In this document: one piece after another, positions 35,200 to 47,453 of the stretch | Numbering within the stretch: position 1 is the first letter of the stretch | How the letters are laid out: each line of letters opens with the position of its first letter | NCBI GenBank assembly: GCA_932521035.1 | Contig: OW051495.1 | Location: 6,944,001-7,008,000, forward strand | Direction: 5' to 3' | Source of the DNA: Oscheius dolichura | Taxonomy: Eukaryota; Nematoda; Chromadorea; Rhabditida; Rhabditidae | Length of the DNA: 64,000 nt | Translations under genes and position numbers: made by a program | The notes under the pieces: generated by a model | Told to the model about the DNA's origin: nothing | The model's database searches: none | Seen by the model: only the letters and a program-made list of their open reading frames with translations

Positions 35200-38100
35200 A
35201 TGTGTTTGGCAGAAGAGGACAGTTGGCGGATGTGTGGCTGTATCCTGAACCTCGTCATCCTGCCGGTCATCTGTAGTATAGGTGAGTCGTCTCTCTTTTT
35301 GTTTTCTTCTCTCTATTTATGATATTGTGAGATCCGTGAGCCGCGACATCATGTTCCCCTCCCTCTCCCTGTCCCAAAATATTTAATTATTCACTATAAG
35401 AAAGCGTTATAATTTTGGTGGTAGAATGAAAAGGACAACGATGAGCGAACATCTGAGCCAGCCGGGAACGGAAGCCTCTCTATTTCTCTGGATGAGGGTG
35501 GAGGGTCCGGAATTTTTAACCAAGACGGCCGAGATCGGGCCGCTTGAGGGCGGCCACTCGACCCGCTAGCATGCTAAAAAAGATGTTCAAGACGTTCAAA
35601 AGAGAAGAAATGAGATGGCAGCCGGAAATAGTTTAAAATAGACTGATCGTGCCCTTGGCTAGGGTTGGCCCCCGGTTCTGTCCACATAGCCCGTGCCTGA
35701 GGGGCCCACTTTCATCACATGGAGCATAATATCCTTTTGATAAATACAATGGTCTTCCCTATTTTTATGCCGCTGCCAGAAATAAACAAGTCTCTTTGGA
35801 CTGGGCCCAAATTTCAGCAGTGGAGATAAATGGCGGTGACTTTCCCCTGCTAAATCACCTTTTCAATCACTCATAGCCCGTCCATCTGACACGGGTTTCT
35901 TTGACATTACCCGACCCCCGACCTCACGTTCCCAGCACAGGAAAACATCACTCCGGAAATCAGAATATCTACTCGTTCTCCCGTTCCAAGTAATGCGTGA
36001 CCACAACCGGAACAATCCAATTGAACCGGTTGACAAGATTACAATTTGACATGGCTAACCGGATAAAGGAGTTGATTTTGGAGACGAAGAAAAATACAAA
36101 GAGCAGTTTTCAGGTCTAGTTCTGAATTGTCTCTGCCTCTCCGTCTTCCTCAAGGCCAAGATCCATCCCCTGGTCCCGGCTCTGATAGTCCTCTCCATCT
36201 GCGACATCCTCCAGCTCTTCCTCTCCCTGCTGGTCCTCTTTGTCCCTTCTCTTCACGATTTCTCCAATGCTGACCCTTTCGGTCCCTTGGGTGAGTTCTC
36301 CTCTCTTTTTTTTATGCAGTCATCCTGTTCAGGTCAGCTGGCGTATATTTCAACAGGCGCCCTGGCCCCTCTCCTCCTGGCCTCAAATTGTGCTTCCATC
36401 TGGACAATTTGTTTTATTTCCATCCAACGACATCAGGTAGGTCCTCCTGGTGGTTTCTGATCCTCCAAAGAGGAATCCCTACGTTTCTCATTATATAAAT
36501 TCCACAGCGTAAAATTGAATAATCTGGCTTGAATAGGTTTATATGTACAGAAGGAGATCCGGGAAATAGTCTAGTCAAAAAGGGAAAAATGATTCTTTGG
36601 ATGTTGGATAGAAGTCAAAAAATGACTGGGTCTTGTGATTGTAGCTCGTCGGGTTCACGGGGAATGATTTACGGGATTTAGTAAATGATTACCCTCGTTA
36701 GGGAGAGGTTGGCGTAGTTGACGTTTCCTTAGGGGGAGCCATTGACCGGCGGAGAGTCTAAAGCCGAGGGTTCGAGAGAGTCTAGGCACAGTTCATAATC
36801 TAATCACTGGGTTTTGGGAAAGTTTTCGTCGTTCTCTAGTGTCAGTTCAATTGTAAGATTTCATGAAAGGGTGCGCTTATTCGATGCTTTTGAACAGAGG
36901 GAGATCTATTCGGGGGAGTGTTTACTTTAAAGGAAAGGTAGGTAAATAAGAAGGCCTCGTTATTAAAAACAGATCTGGGAAATAAATAGGTTTTTTATTA
37001 ATTCACTTGAAAAGAGAAACAATAGGGAAAAGAATGACCTGATCCATTTCAGGCCATCACCAATCCCATCCGAAATATGGTCCGTCCACCGAGGCCCTTC
37101 ACTCCCCTGGCTATAATTACCCTCCTCGCTCTATTCTTCAACGCCTCCAAATGGCTCGAAGTCAACTGGTCCTGGATCAAGGTTTCCCACGGGTAGATGA
37201 CCACTAGCAAATAATAATTTCAGAATCCCCAAACTAATAACTCGTTTCTGATGCACGAGCCGTCTCTCCTCGGGCTAGACACCAAATATCACCAAGTGGT
37301 AAGGCTCCTCTTACTCCCCGAGGGATCTCCCTCTTCAGTTCGACTACCTTCTCTACCCCGTCTGTGTCTATATCATCCCCTTGTTGGTCTTGTCCGTTCT
37401 CCATGGCCGGATATTCTTCCATATCTCGTTGAAGCGGCTCTCTAGTGACCACAAGGGCCGGTTGGCGGAGGAGAGACGCTCCGTCGTGCTGCTCATCTCC
37501 ATCGTCACCCTGTTCTTCCTCTGTCATACAGGTTCCCATATCTTTCGTCTACTTTTCTTATGAGCCAGATTCCAGGAGGATTGATATACCGCCTGGTGGG
37601 GAGAAAGAGTTATGAGACCAACGAATGGTTCATAGCCATGAAAGACTTCATTAACGTGCTCTTCAATATCAATTCGATGTGTAATCCGATGGTTGGTTTG
37701 ATTCTTTTTGATCTCGACTAAAAATAACAAGGAAGAACTTGATTTTGGATGGGCAGGGAAGGCGGAAATGAGTACGCGACGGGACATACGGGTCCGCTAT
37801 TTTAACTCTTGAACTGGCGGCCAAGTTTCTTCTTTTTGATGAGAAAAGGGACTAGAAACAGCGTGATTATAATTGAATCCTCCTTATATTTCTGCTATAA
37901 GTAGAGTACATTTGGTGATTTTTGTGTGAAACATCATTATAAGGAGGATTAAATTATGCGGAGAAGTGAACAGTTCGAAAACGTAGCCATTCTCGGAAAA
38001 ATGATGGACCGGGCAGCACGGAGAAACTTTGCCCTTGTGCAAAAACTTTTGGGGGTGACCCGGTTCCTTACCTCAAATACCAAGAGGTCTCAAGATAGCC

Positions 38101-38284
38101 TGTCCGCTTTCAGCTGTACTTCTTCTTCACCCGGCAGTTTCGTGATTTGAAGTCCAACTTCCTCCACAAGCAGCTCGTCTCCCAGACCGGATCCATGAGT
38201 AACGTACGGACTGAGCTGCACGAAATGTCTGTTTCCGATCGCTTGCTTGGCCCCTACCACTCCTTCCGCAGCTCTGACGATTAG
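35200..38284 (+). CDS. Rhodopsin-like neuropeptide GPCR (FMRFamide-receptor-like)
   Basis: Eight exons (35200-35281, 36114-36290, 36333-36436, 37053-37181, 37224-37298, 37339-37531, 37576-37691, 38114-38284) give 348 residues in frame. TM1 continues over intron 1 into LVLNCLCLSVFLKAKI; TM2 has LSICDILQLFLSL; TM3 ends WTICFISIQRHQAITNPI, replacing the DRY motif as in FRPR-type receptors; TM6 is VVLLISIVTLFFLCHTGGLIYRL; TM7 reads NVLFNINSMCNPMLYFFFTRQFRDLK, the NPxxY-like end with a helix-8 FRDL. The C-terminal tail is Ser-rich. These features fit nematode FMRFamide-like peptide receptors on neurons or muscle. Introns of 832 and 616 bp are long for this window. Exact orthologue not assigned. 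Confidence 0.85.
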
Positions 38285-39054
38285 ATTGAGCCCGGGTTAC
38301 AAAATACTCGAAATACAGAGGGCAAAGGGGAGTCTCTGTCTCTTTTTTGTATGTCTGTCCCATTTCTTTTGCTCAAATTCCTCCCGTCCATTTTGTCTAA
38401 CACCGTCTAACACGTCCTCCTCCATCAATTTGCATGTTGCTTGTCCGATACTTCTACGTCTTTTTGTGCACGGCGAGAGTGTTTTTCGCTTGACAAAACG
38501 TTTGCTATGATTAAAAAAAGAGATTTTACGAATGATGAGTCAGCTTTTCTAACTTTGGATTGGCTGCTCGTCACCAGACGAAACACGTAGTCTGTTCATG
38601 GGACTCAAGGGGGAGACTCTGCTCTCGTTCAAAGACCGGTTCAGGGATTAGCTAAACCGATTTAGATCAGAAAACAGAACTAATTAGTTTACTGGAAACA
38701 CGAATTTCTCCTAAGAAAGGGGGATTTTGACTCCAAAAACCGGACCAGACTCTGGTCGTCCCCCTATGAACAAACTGAGCTGGCTGCCGTGTTGGTGTGA
38801 TAGTTGTGGCTAAGCTTCTCTCTTTCTACTTGTTCCCCTCAACAGCAATTCTCTTTTCAGGCGATCGTGCTCCTCTCACAAGTTGTCCGGGTTCGGCTCT
38901 CTTCGGAAGGAGCGTCTCCTTGAGGTCACCCTCGATCGACGACGCGCCTCCTCCCTCTCCTGATCTCTCCCACCGGTTATATTACGGTTTATTCTCCTCA
39001 AAATATTGTGATCTCATAGAAACCAGTATAAATCATCTTTTTTGATACCTATTC
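38285..39054. other. Intergenic
   Basis: No gene seen between the convergent receptor and Lys/Glu-rich protein genes. Confidence 0.6.
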
Positions 39055-41006
39055 TCAAACCGGCAGGTCTTTTGGTAATTCTTGGGGAAGCAGTTGCTGC
39101 TCCTCCGGGAATTGCCCCTCTGGCTTGTCCTCCTCGCCGTTATTTGCATCTCCTTCTTCTTTCTCGCTCTCTACCATGGCCTTCTTCGCCTTGGAAATTA
39201 TATCCTCCAAGTTTAGTTTACTTTTTAGTTCGGGAATGCTTCCTTCGTCTGGTTCAACTTCACCCTCTGAAATTGATCATTTACATTTATCAAGAGAGTC
39301 GATGCTATCTTACCCTTGTTATTCAGTCTCTTATCCACTTTCCTGGACCTAGACAAGCCTGGTGACTTCTTCTTGCCCGTTTTGCTCTCCACGGTAAGTT
39401 TCTTTTCCAATAGAGACTTTGTAGTCGCTTTCAATGGGGTCACTTCCTCGGCAGTACCTTCTTCCGCCGCTTTCAGGCCAGCCTCTGGTTCTCTGGCAGG
39501 TGTTGTCGGCTCCTCAACCTTTGCTTCACCATCTGAATACTGTAATGAAGACCAATTGTATCTAATACCACCTGGTTGAGCCTCCTCTCCAACCACTAAA
39601 GTGCTGTTATCCTGACTATTTTCTCTCTTTTCTTCTCCAAGCTTCTTTTGGCCTTCTTCTTTGTGATCATCCGTATCTAAACTCTCTGGTCCTTCTTTTG
39701 GCTGAACAGCAGGAGTTATATCTTCAGGCTTCTCCTCATCATCCACTGCTTTTTCTAAAGTTCATCGTAGGCTCCTTTTTTCTGTTCTCCTACCTTCAGC
39801 ATTGTCACCAACTTTGCTTTCCTTCTCTTCCTTCCCGGCTGTCTCCATCTTTTCATCGGCGCTTGGCTTTTCTTCTTCCTTCTGGGCCAGCGTCTCTAAA
39901 ACAGACGGTATCAGCTCGGACTGGTCATTCTTTTCTGAAATATTTTGAAGTTCTCGGTAAAGTTGGTGTCGAACCTTCATCCTTCTTTTCCTCTTTCCCT
40001 TCGGAAACAACCTTTTTGCATATCTCCTTGTCATTTTCTTCGCAATCTTCTTCCCCAGTTGGCTCCTTCTCTTCCTTGTCTGACGCGTCAGTCTCCTTCT
40101 CCTTCTCGCTCTCTAAAAACAGTAGCATTGACTTTCTCTTTATTTCGTACCTCCTGTTTCCTTTTTCTCTCCAGATTTTTGTTTGATCTCCTGTTTCTCT
40201 GTCTTGTTCTCCTCTTCTTCCTTCTTCTCTCCATCCTCCGTCAGTTTCCCCTTGTCCTCATCAGCCACAACATCCTTCTTCTCCTCCCCATTATTGTCTT
40301 CTTTGACTTCCTCCTGTTCCTTCTTCTCATCAGTCGGGGAATCCTTTTCCCCGTTATCTGACTCGGTGTCGATCTTCTTCTCTTCCCTATCTTTTCCGTC
40401 TTCCTCCTCTTCTTTCTTTTCTAAAATAACAACAAAATCCGAAGAAAAGGGAACTTCTCCTACCTTTTTCAAGAGCTGTCTCAAACCTATCCACTTTCTC
40501 ATTCTGTTCATCGCCCTTTTCCAATTTTTCTAAAAAAACTTCTATCTATAAAACTGCTTCCTCATCCAATCCCACCTTTCTTTTCCTCTTCCTCTTGTTC
40601 TTTTCCAACTTTTCCATCCATTGTGTTGACTATTTTCTGTTTCTCCGCCCTTTCCTCTTCTTGGGTGTCATTGTCATCGTTTAGCGGTATCCTCGCTCCG
40701 TCCTGATTCAATGTCAAGTCTTTCTCCTCTTCTTTTTCTTCCAAATCCCCTGGAAATTACAAATAATTGGCCGATAATGAATAAACATACAAACTGGTGG
40801 TTCCTTGCTTTTTTTGTCGACGGCTGCTATTTCATTATCTTCGAGGGGAACGCTAAAAAGACGTCAGTGAAGAAAGGGGACGGAAAGTACCTTCGAGCAC
40901 TTAAGGCCAGGAATATGACACAGAATATGGCCGGTAAGAGGAGGATGGCCAGTCGGCTTCTGCCCTGCGCCAATTTTTTGATTAAAAGATCCAGTTTAAC
41001 TGTCAT
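39055..41006 (-). CDS. Single-pass membrane protein with long Lys/Glu-rich tail
   Basis: ATG 41006 opens a short basic N-terminus, one hydrophobic segment (LAILLLPAIFCVIFLALSA, about residues 18-36) and then, over roughly nine exons, a long highly charged region rich in Glu, Lys and Asp (EEKEEEKD, KEQEEEEKK, EEKKDVVADEDKG and similar), ending ...LLPQELPKDLPV at a TGA at 39055-39057. The layout resembles type II triadin/junctin-like or other charged-tail ER proteins, but the low complexity prevents assignment. The stretch DLEEKEEEKDLTLNQ begins the charged part. Exon borders between 39750 and 40560 are approximate because many splice variants keep the frame open. The opposite strand is correspondingly Ser/Phe-rich and not coding. 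Confidence 0.65.
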
Positions 41007-41465
41007 GGGAAACAGTTGCGAAAAAGGGAGGCTACGTGGAGGGGAAGGCGAACCAACGCGCTGGACGTAATCTCGGCAAAGATCGGCCAGATACGGACAT
41101 CCACGCAGGGGGAAAGGCAGGCCTAACTGACCCATCTACTCTATGGTTTCATCGCGACGGGTTACTAGGGAACTCTCGGAGTCGAGGTTTGCTAACACAT
41201 GAAGCTACAAGCCAAGGAATTCTTTCAGACTGCTAGGACCCTCCTAGAAACTGGATGCTCCCTTCCAAAGATAATGTTAGTATCATTTGCGGTGTTATGT
41301 TTTCCCCACCGGAGAGAGTACTTGTCCCGTGTGACGCCTGTTTACCCCGACTTCTCCGACTGCCTCCCGGGTCTAACCCATGTTTTTCTGTTTGTTGTAT
41401 ATCCTTTGATCGCGTTGTTACAACGTCACAAGTCTAGCTGGATCCCTTGAAGCGTCATCTCTGCC

Positions 41466-41851
41466 ATGAGATTTCTCTTGTTCCTTTTCTTATCCTCATC
41501 TGTAAGCCTTCCTTTCAAGCCTCACCATCTTCCTAGGTCTTGTGTGTTTCAAATGAAGACCCAGCAGAAAGCCCAGACATGCGTGCTTCTTTTTGTGAAG
41601 GAGTCTGTCTGAAAGCGGTGCCTGGAAGTAGTGATCGACCCATTCTGATGGTTCCTCGGAATGATGAACAGAAGGAGCGGTACGAGAAGGACAAGAGGAA
41701 CTTCGAAAAGTGCAAGTACATTCACTCGGCCGGGCAGTTTATTAATTTTGGCCGGTTTAGAGAAAAGTGTGTGGAGATGTATGCTTATGACGCGGAAAAC
41801 GAAGTACTACTCGACAAATTATCGAAAATGAACTATGAAAAGTGTAAATAA
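41466..41851 (+). CDS. Small secreted Cys-containing protein
   Basis: Two exons (41466-41501 and 41537-41851, 35-nt intron) encode 116 residues. The N-terminus MRFLLFLFLSSS continuing VLCVS is a signal peptide; the mature part has paired Cys in FCEGVCLKAVPG and three K-C motifs (NFEKCKYI, FREKCVEM, NYEKCK). Charged and without membrane segments. I do not recognise the family. It may be one of the many nematode-restricted secreted proteins. Ending on KCK followed by TAA. Confidence 0.65.
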
Positions 41852-42238
41852 AGCCATTATCCCTGCTGCTCGTGCGCCCTTTCTTTTTCGAGAATACCGT
41901 AATCTCGAGTGTTATAGGACCCGTACACGATTTACAGTGTCAGTCCCACGTCAGGGGGGATTCTCTGTCAAGCTCGGGGGATCCGAAAGAGCGGGACGAG
42001 AACCTGTTGGGGATAAGAGGAAGGTACACTTCGAAAAGAGTCCTATATTCTTTTTATGGTTCCGCAGAGAACAAGAAGATACAGTCTAACTGAGCCGTTT
42101 TATTCTATAATCAATGAAGGGAAAGGCAAGTATCATATTGGAATTGAAGAGTCTCTAATTTTGACCGTAGGGCGTCCATTGTTTCGCGTATTGTCACCAT
42201 GTTATCAATTGAGCAAACATCTGAAAGTGTCTCTTTTA

Positions 42239-42424
42239 TTACTTCCCGTATCCATTACTACCTCTATCTTCATAGGCTGTTCGTATCACGGCGTATTTTG
42301 GCGGAAATGACCGAAGCGAACGTTTACCAGCAGACGGTCTCGTGGAAATCCTACCCACGGCAAAATTAGCCTGGACAAAAGCAAAAAGAACACATAACAC
42401 GGCGGAGAGCAACTTGAAATCCAT
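42239..42424 (-). CDS. Small neuropeptide-like precursor
   Basis: A single exon encodes 61 residues. The N-terminal 21 residues (MDFKLLSAVLCVLFAFVQANF) are a clear signal peptide. The remainder contains one dibasic cleavage and amidation signal, SAGKR, splitting VGRISTRPSA (likely C-terminally amidated) from SLRSFPPKYAVIRTAYEDRG and a GYGK end whose last Gly-Lys could also be an amidation signal. This is the layout of NLP-type neuropeptide or peptide hormone precursors. An AATAAA overlaps the stop codon (TAATAAA), which could act as a very close polyadenylation signal. No known peptide is recognised; it might instead be an epidermal secreted peptide. Confidence 0.55.
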   Translation of the reverse strand: MDFKLLSAVLCVLFAFVQANFAVGRISTRPSAGKRSLRSFPPKYAVIRTAYEDRGSNGYGK

Positions 42425-43981
42425 CTGGAGTCTCTGTAGTTGTACCCTGAAAGTGAATGTATGGGAAGAGAATAGTCGAGGTTCGAAGGAAGGGGGAGAA
42501 GGGAAAGGAAGAGGACAGCTTAACTTTGGGGAGACAAGAAGAGGATAGAATGACGGGAGTGGGGCTCTTCTACAGGTAGGGGACTCGGGGAAGAGGAAGA
42601 GACTCGGATAAAGGAGAGGAAGAGGAGAATGGTTGGAGTGGAGGAGAGAGAAGGGAACCCTGTACTATATAGTGAGAGTTCCAGCGCTTTGGCTGGCCAC
42701 GCCAGATAAAACGATAGCTATTCCACCTGCTCCAGCTGATTGGAAAGTTTGCGGGGGACCGTCCGGTTCGAAGTGATGTGATGATATCAGACGAGGAAGG
42801 CCGGGGAGAGAGAGACGGCTACGACACGACGATGGACATGACGGGGAGAGAATTAAAGAGTAGCCGTGACATTTGGTGGTCATTGTGAACCCATAGGAAA
42901 AAAGGGAAAGGACACTCAAAATTCCCCCAATTTCCCTAATTAATCAGGCGATAAAAATGTTGTTCAAACAACAATTTATGTCATTTCGAGGAAAAAAGAC
43001 GCGAACACCGAGAAATATTCATATAAATTATCCTCGCCCGAAAAATGGCCGGAGTGCACATTTTGATATCCAATCAGAGAGAGAGAGAGAATCTCTTTTT
43101 ATAGAGAGGAGGAGAAGGGACAAAACAATAAAAGGGGGAATGTGTTCTGGACGAAACATTGCAACCTCCGCTTATTATCCTTTGGGAACTTGACAAATAC
43201 ACATTAGCATATTGTGAGGGGCAGAGATCTAGCCGGGGAGAAACATTACATCATTTCCCTCTCTGAGAAGGGTACACCCCGATATAGCTATGGGAGCGGT
43301 CTCACGATCTCGATGGGGCAGATCGTAAGGAGGGATACCCCCAAGGAAATCTTGGAGATACTGTAGAACTCTGTTGAGGGAGGAGGCACGCCAGCACTTC
43401 AGTCTGACCGTCGTCATTGCCCACTGTTTTTATATCCCTATGGGCAGTTTACGTTCCTGCCTCGTTCCCAAACCGTTTAATTGTACTCTCATTAACCATC
43501 TATTTATTCTTTTCTTCCTTTCCTCCCCAACTTTCACCTGCCTTCCTTCAAATGATATTCACGTAAAAGTGATCAGAAAGGATCAAGAACCGGGAAGTCT
43601 TACTCTCTTTGGGGGGAGGGGATTAGCTGCCTAATAAGACAAGGAACAGCTGAATATTAATAACGGGAAGCATACTCTATAAGTGATATTTATAGCTAAA
43701 GAAGTGAGTTATTTTCGTTTAGTGTTCGGAAGGTTTATAGTGCAAGAATGTGTAAAGGGGTTTTTCTTCCAATTTTTTTGAAATACAGCGAAATGAGAAT
43801 AAGGAATACCTGAGCAAGTGGAAATTAGTTGAGAAAATGGCATAAAATAAATAATTCAATCCCAATGATGGAGAGTAGAAAAAAAGAAATTGTGCCGTTG
43901 TACGATTTCCAATCTTTCAAGGGAACTTTCAAGTTGAGGAAATATATCAGAGCCACTCTACTTGAGCAAATTGAGGAAATT

Positions 43982-44000
43982 CCCCCCCCCCCCCCCCCCC
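43982..44000. repeat. Poly-C homopolymer, 19 bases
   Basis: Uninterrupted run of 19 C residues after a T at 43981. Length is unreliable in assembled sequence. Confidence 0.95.
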
Positions 44001-44631
44001 AAACCCAAAGAATAAAAGGTCTTTTTCATTTTTGTTGTTTGCAAATCAGTGAGAAGAGGTATAATTAGCTAACTATTGTATAGAGATAACAGATGCTGCA
44101 GAAAGAGAAAATATTCAAGTACAGGAGAATACGGTATACAAGATAGAAGATCAGCACAAAATCAAGTATTACAGGAGTGTACATTTTATACAAGATGTCT
44201 AATCTTTACCAGCTACTTGAAAACGTGTGAAATTGATTTTTGACAGCTAAACGGTACAGAACAACTTGCCGGAAACAGTATACAAGAGAAAAAATGTAAT
44301 GTATCTTGTTTTTCAAAAAGAACAAGTAAGCTGGTATAACACAGTGGAGCGAATGAATGTGAAGACAAGGCAGAGCTTTCTAGAGTGAAGCAACAAAGCA
44401 TAAAGGATAACGTTCTTTTCTGCTATATATCCTGTGACAAAAGGGCGTTTGTATCAGAATATTTTCACCTGTTCCACAAGAATAGCTCTCCTGTCACTTC
44501 GGGTCATAGCGACTCGATGGTGACGTAAAAATGAGCAAATGATGAAAGCAAAAAGTATTCAGCAGCCATCACTCGGAAATTATAACAAAACCGAACAGTT
44601 TGCTCTTCTTGTATATACAGTTTCCCGTGGT

Positions 44632-44769
44632 GATATAGTCCGTTTCCAACGGATATGTCACGAGTTCAAATTTGGCGGCACATCTCCGTTGCGAGACCAA
44701 GTCGGAAGCAGGCTGGTCTCGCAGCGGAGGTGCGACAGACCTCATATCCGTTGGAAATAGACTATATAA
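44632..44769. mobile_element. Foldback (MITE-like) inverted-repeat element
   Basis: The arms are near-perfect reverse complements: GATATAGTCCGTTTCCAACG at the left end and the complement in CGTTGGAAATAGACTATAT at the right end, and inside them CCGTTGCGAGACCA against TGGTCTCGCAGCGG. The loop is about 15 bases. The 138-bp size and lack of coding fit a non-autonomous DNA element, or a hairpin-forming structural sequence. No target-site duplication was resolved. Confidence 0.7.
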
Positions 44770-45608
44770 CTTATCGGTTTTTGGGAGGTGACTGGGAATG
44801 TTCCAGAAGGACAGTGACCTTTGCAAATAACAAGGACCCCCTTGAGCCAAAATAGAAACATCTGCCAGACAGAATGGTTGTGTACGTTTCATAATTGGTT
44901 TTGTTATGGTAACGCACTAGCATAAGGAAGTGGAACCTATTCTGAACTTTATGAACTCTGAGGCCTTGGAAAGATAAGCGGAAGCCAGGCAATGCGTACC
45001 ACGAGGCGGCTATCTTTATCTAAAACAATTTGACGTAGTGTCAATTTTAGAAATTGACCAAGCCAAAATAGAAAAGAAGTAGCCTCAAAGGAAGATGCAA
45101 GAAAGACTTCCTTCAAATATTTTTAGAACAAGATCAACCCACGCACGGGTGGCCTCGTTTGAATTAACTACGTGACATGAGAATTTTAAAGAAGTTCGAA
45201 ACGATAAAAGACACGTAGAACTAATAGATATCAGTCCTTGTTAGACTGGCTGATGTATACAATTTATGCAAGGATGATCGTGTTTTGCTTTCGCCCTTTC
45301 CTGATCATCTCTTTCAAGTTTATTGTTAATTTTTTCCATACGACTGATTGTATATTTTCCTCATTTTCTATTGTCCAAATGATTCATCTTTGTCATTCAA
45401 CTTTATGAAAACAGTGAATTCAGAGAGAAAACTCCCAAAAATTGAACTGCGCGGCTGCGTATCATCAGGCTACTTTTAGCGTATTTTCTCTTTCTCCTCA
45501 TTTCACTTCTCTTTGCTGTACTTTTCCCTCGCTGACATTTGATGTTACGTTTTGCGTGCTTCTTATTCTTTGTCTCAAGTAGATAATTATATTTTAGCTC
45601 ACTTGATT

Positions 45609-47268
45609 ATGTCTACAATTGAAGAAGAACCGGCGATGTTATCTTTGGATACAGAGAACGTCAGTTATATATTTATTGTAAATTTGATTTATTGTTTTTA
45701 GTTGCCTTCAGAGCAAACCCCCTCGCTTGAAGTAGTCTGTGTTCAAACAATCATTCTTGAAAAGGATACTAACGATAACGCTGTAGAGGTGAAGCATGAC
45801 GCCGAAGATGCAATAGAGGTGAAGCACGACACCGACGATGCAGTTGTCAGCAATGAAATGAAAGACCTCTCAGTAACGCCAGTGTCTGGAAATGAGCAAG
45901 CTGTTAACCAGGAAAACGAAGATGAAGTTATTATCCTTGATAGTCCAGATAGTAGCATCGGAGCTGGCGAGAAGAAAGGCATCCAGGATAATCATGCGGA
46001 TATTGTGGTGAAGGGTGAGGATGAAGAAGATTCGCCTGAAAAGGGGAAACACGTCAAGACAAAAGGATGGAGATATTTGGATGATGATGAAGAAGAGCAA
46101 CTCGGTATGTTTCTTTATTTTGCATAAATTCTAAAATTTGTTTTTTCAGGCCTTCTTGAAAAGTCTGTCATCATTGAAGGAAAGCGTCGTCGCAGTACTG
46201 TGGACCGCTTAAAAATCGGAACACCTGCATCAACTAAGCCCAATTTCAATAAAGGATCTGGGACTCGTTTATCTGAGGAGTCGCATTGTATGTATTTCGT
46301 TATAATATTGTAATACACTCTATTCAGTCACATCGGTTGTTATGAAACATTTCGCTGAAGAGTTGAAGCCGCTTCATCGACTTCTCTACGGGAATCCTGG
46401 CAAGCTCACAACCATCAAGAGAGATGTGCGAAAATTTAACGGGTATTTAATCTTCAAGTGAAATATATTTGTGACATCTAGATTTTCCTTTGCTAAGAAT
46501 AGCGCCGAATATGAAAAGCGACATAAAATGATTCTCAACTTGAAAACAAGGGAATATGCGCTAATTCAAAATGCATTCCATGAGTTCTACTGTCCAAAAG
46601 ACAAAAAGAATAAGGAAGATTATGTAAGTTCAGTATTTTTGTTGCCAATAGCTTCATTGGTCACTCTTATGATAAACGTTTAGGCGACACACTTGTTGGA
46701 TATTCTCATGGCTCCTCCTAAAATTGACAGCCAGAATTTCAAGACTCCCAAGAGAGGCTCTTCTAAAACACCAACCTCCACACACTCTAAAAAGCGACAG
46801 TCATCGGGTTCAACAGAACCTGAAGCTAAAAGATCAAAGAAGTCCAAGAAGGTTCGCTATTTTTTCTTCGACAATTTTTGATTGTAATGTTGTTGAAAGG
46901 TAAATTAATTGTAGAACACCAAACGTGGTAAATCTGAGAAAGATGGTCCCAGTATTGGTGACGATGTGGATGTGGACACTTCACATGGTTCTCAACAAAC
47001 TGCTCCAGATAATTTCGGCAAAAACGATGGTCCAAGTAGAGAGGAATTGACGCTTGCTTGCAGCAATATAATCAAGGATGCTGACCTCGATGAGGTTTGT
47101 TGAATATGTTAGCAATAATTTGTTTATTTAAAGATGACTACTAAGCAGGTCATCGAGGCCGTAGCTTTAATCTACCCTGATATGAACGTTGAGAAGAGGC
47201 GTATCGAGATTAAAGGTATAGTCAAGGATGTGGTCCTGAACCTTGTTGAGCCCAGCGAATCGTCTTAA
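45609..47268 (+). CDS. DEK-family chromatin protein
   Basis: Eight exons (45609-45659, 45702-46104, 46150-46287, 46328-46442, 46482-46623, 46684-46851, 46915-47094, 47134-47268) give 443 residues in frame. An acidic N-terminal half leads into EGKRRRSTVDRL, then the SAP-like DEK core: ELKPLHRLLYGNPGKLTTIKRDVRKFNGFSF (matching the vertebrate LHKLLYxRPG...KKxVxxFxGF block) and HLLDILMAPPK. A Lys/Ser-rich nuclear-localisation-like linker follows, and the DEK_C domain closes the protein: LTLACSNIIKDADLDEMTTK and VIEAVALIYPDMNVEKRR. DEK binds and supercoils DNA and acts as a histone chaperone in the nucleus. A TTTTAG acceptor 11 nt before the ATG suggests trans-splicing. Codons are A/T-richer than in neighbouring genes. 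Confidence 0.92.
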
Positions 47269-47453
47269 AACCTCTCAACTCTACTTAATACGTTGCTTTA
47301 TTTTGCCAATATTTGTGTATCTAATTTTACGCACGCGTGTTTTGCCATTTTTGCCATGCCATATTTCTGGTAATAAACATACGCTGATTTCTCAAGCTGT
47401 TGTAGGTCAGTAAATAATGGTTGCTTGAATAGAATTCTGTCGGGAACGGTTTA

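Larger units (their letters stand above)
42425..45608. other. Intergenic, repeat-bearing
   Basis: No gene supported over about 3.2 kb. It contains GA-rich tracts (43077-43091), a 19-base poly-C run (43982-44000) and a foldback element (44632-44769), listed separately. The sequence becomes AT-rich toward the DEK gene. Confidence 0.6.

Noticed and set aside
36700-36790. tRNA-like A-box (TGGCGTAGTTG) and B-box-like (GGTTCGAGAG) in a receptor intron
   Set aside because: The T-arm and acceptor stems do not pair, and the B-box lacks its final C; probably chance or a very decayed element.
39042-40533. Long + strand Ser/Phe/Leu-rich open frames
   Set aside because: They are the complement of the Lys/Glu-rich minus-strand gene; composition and splice signals favour the minus strand.
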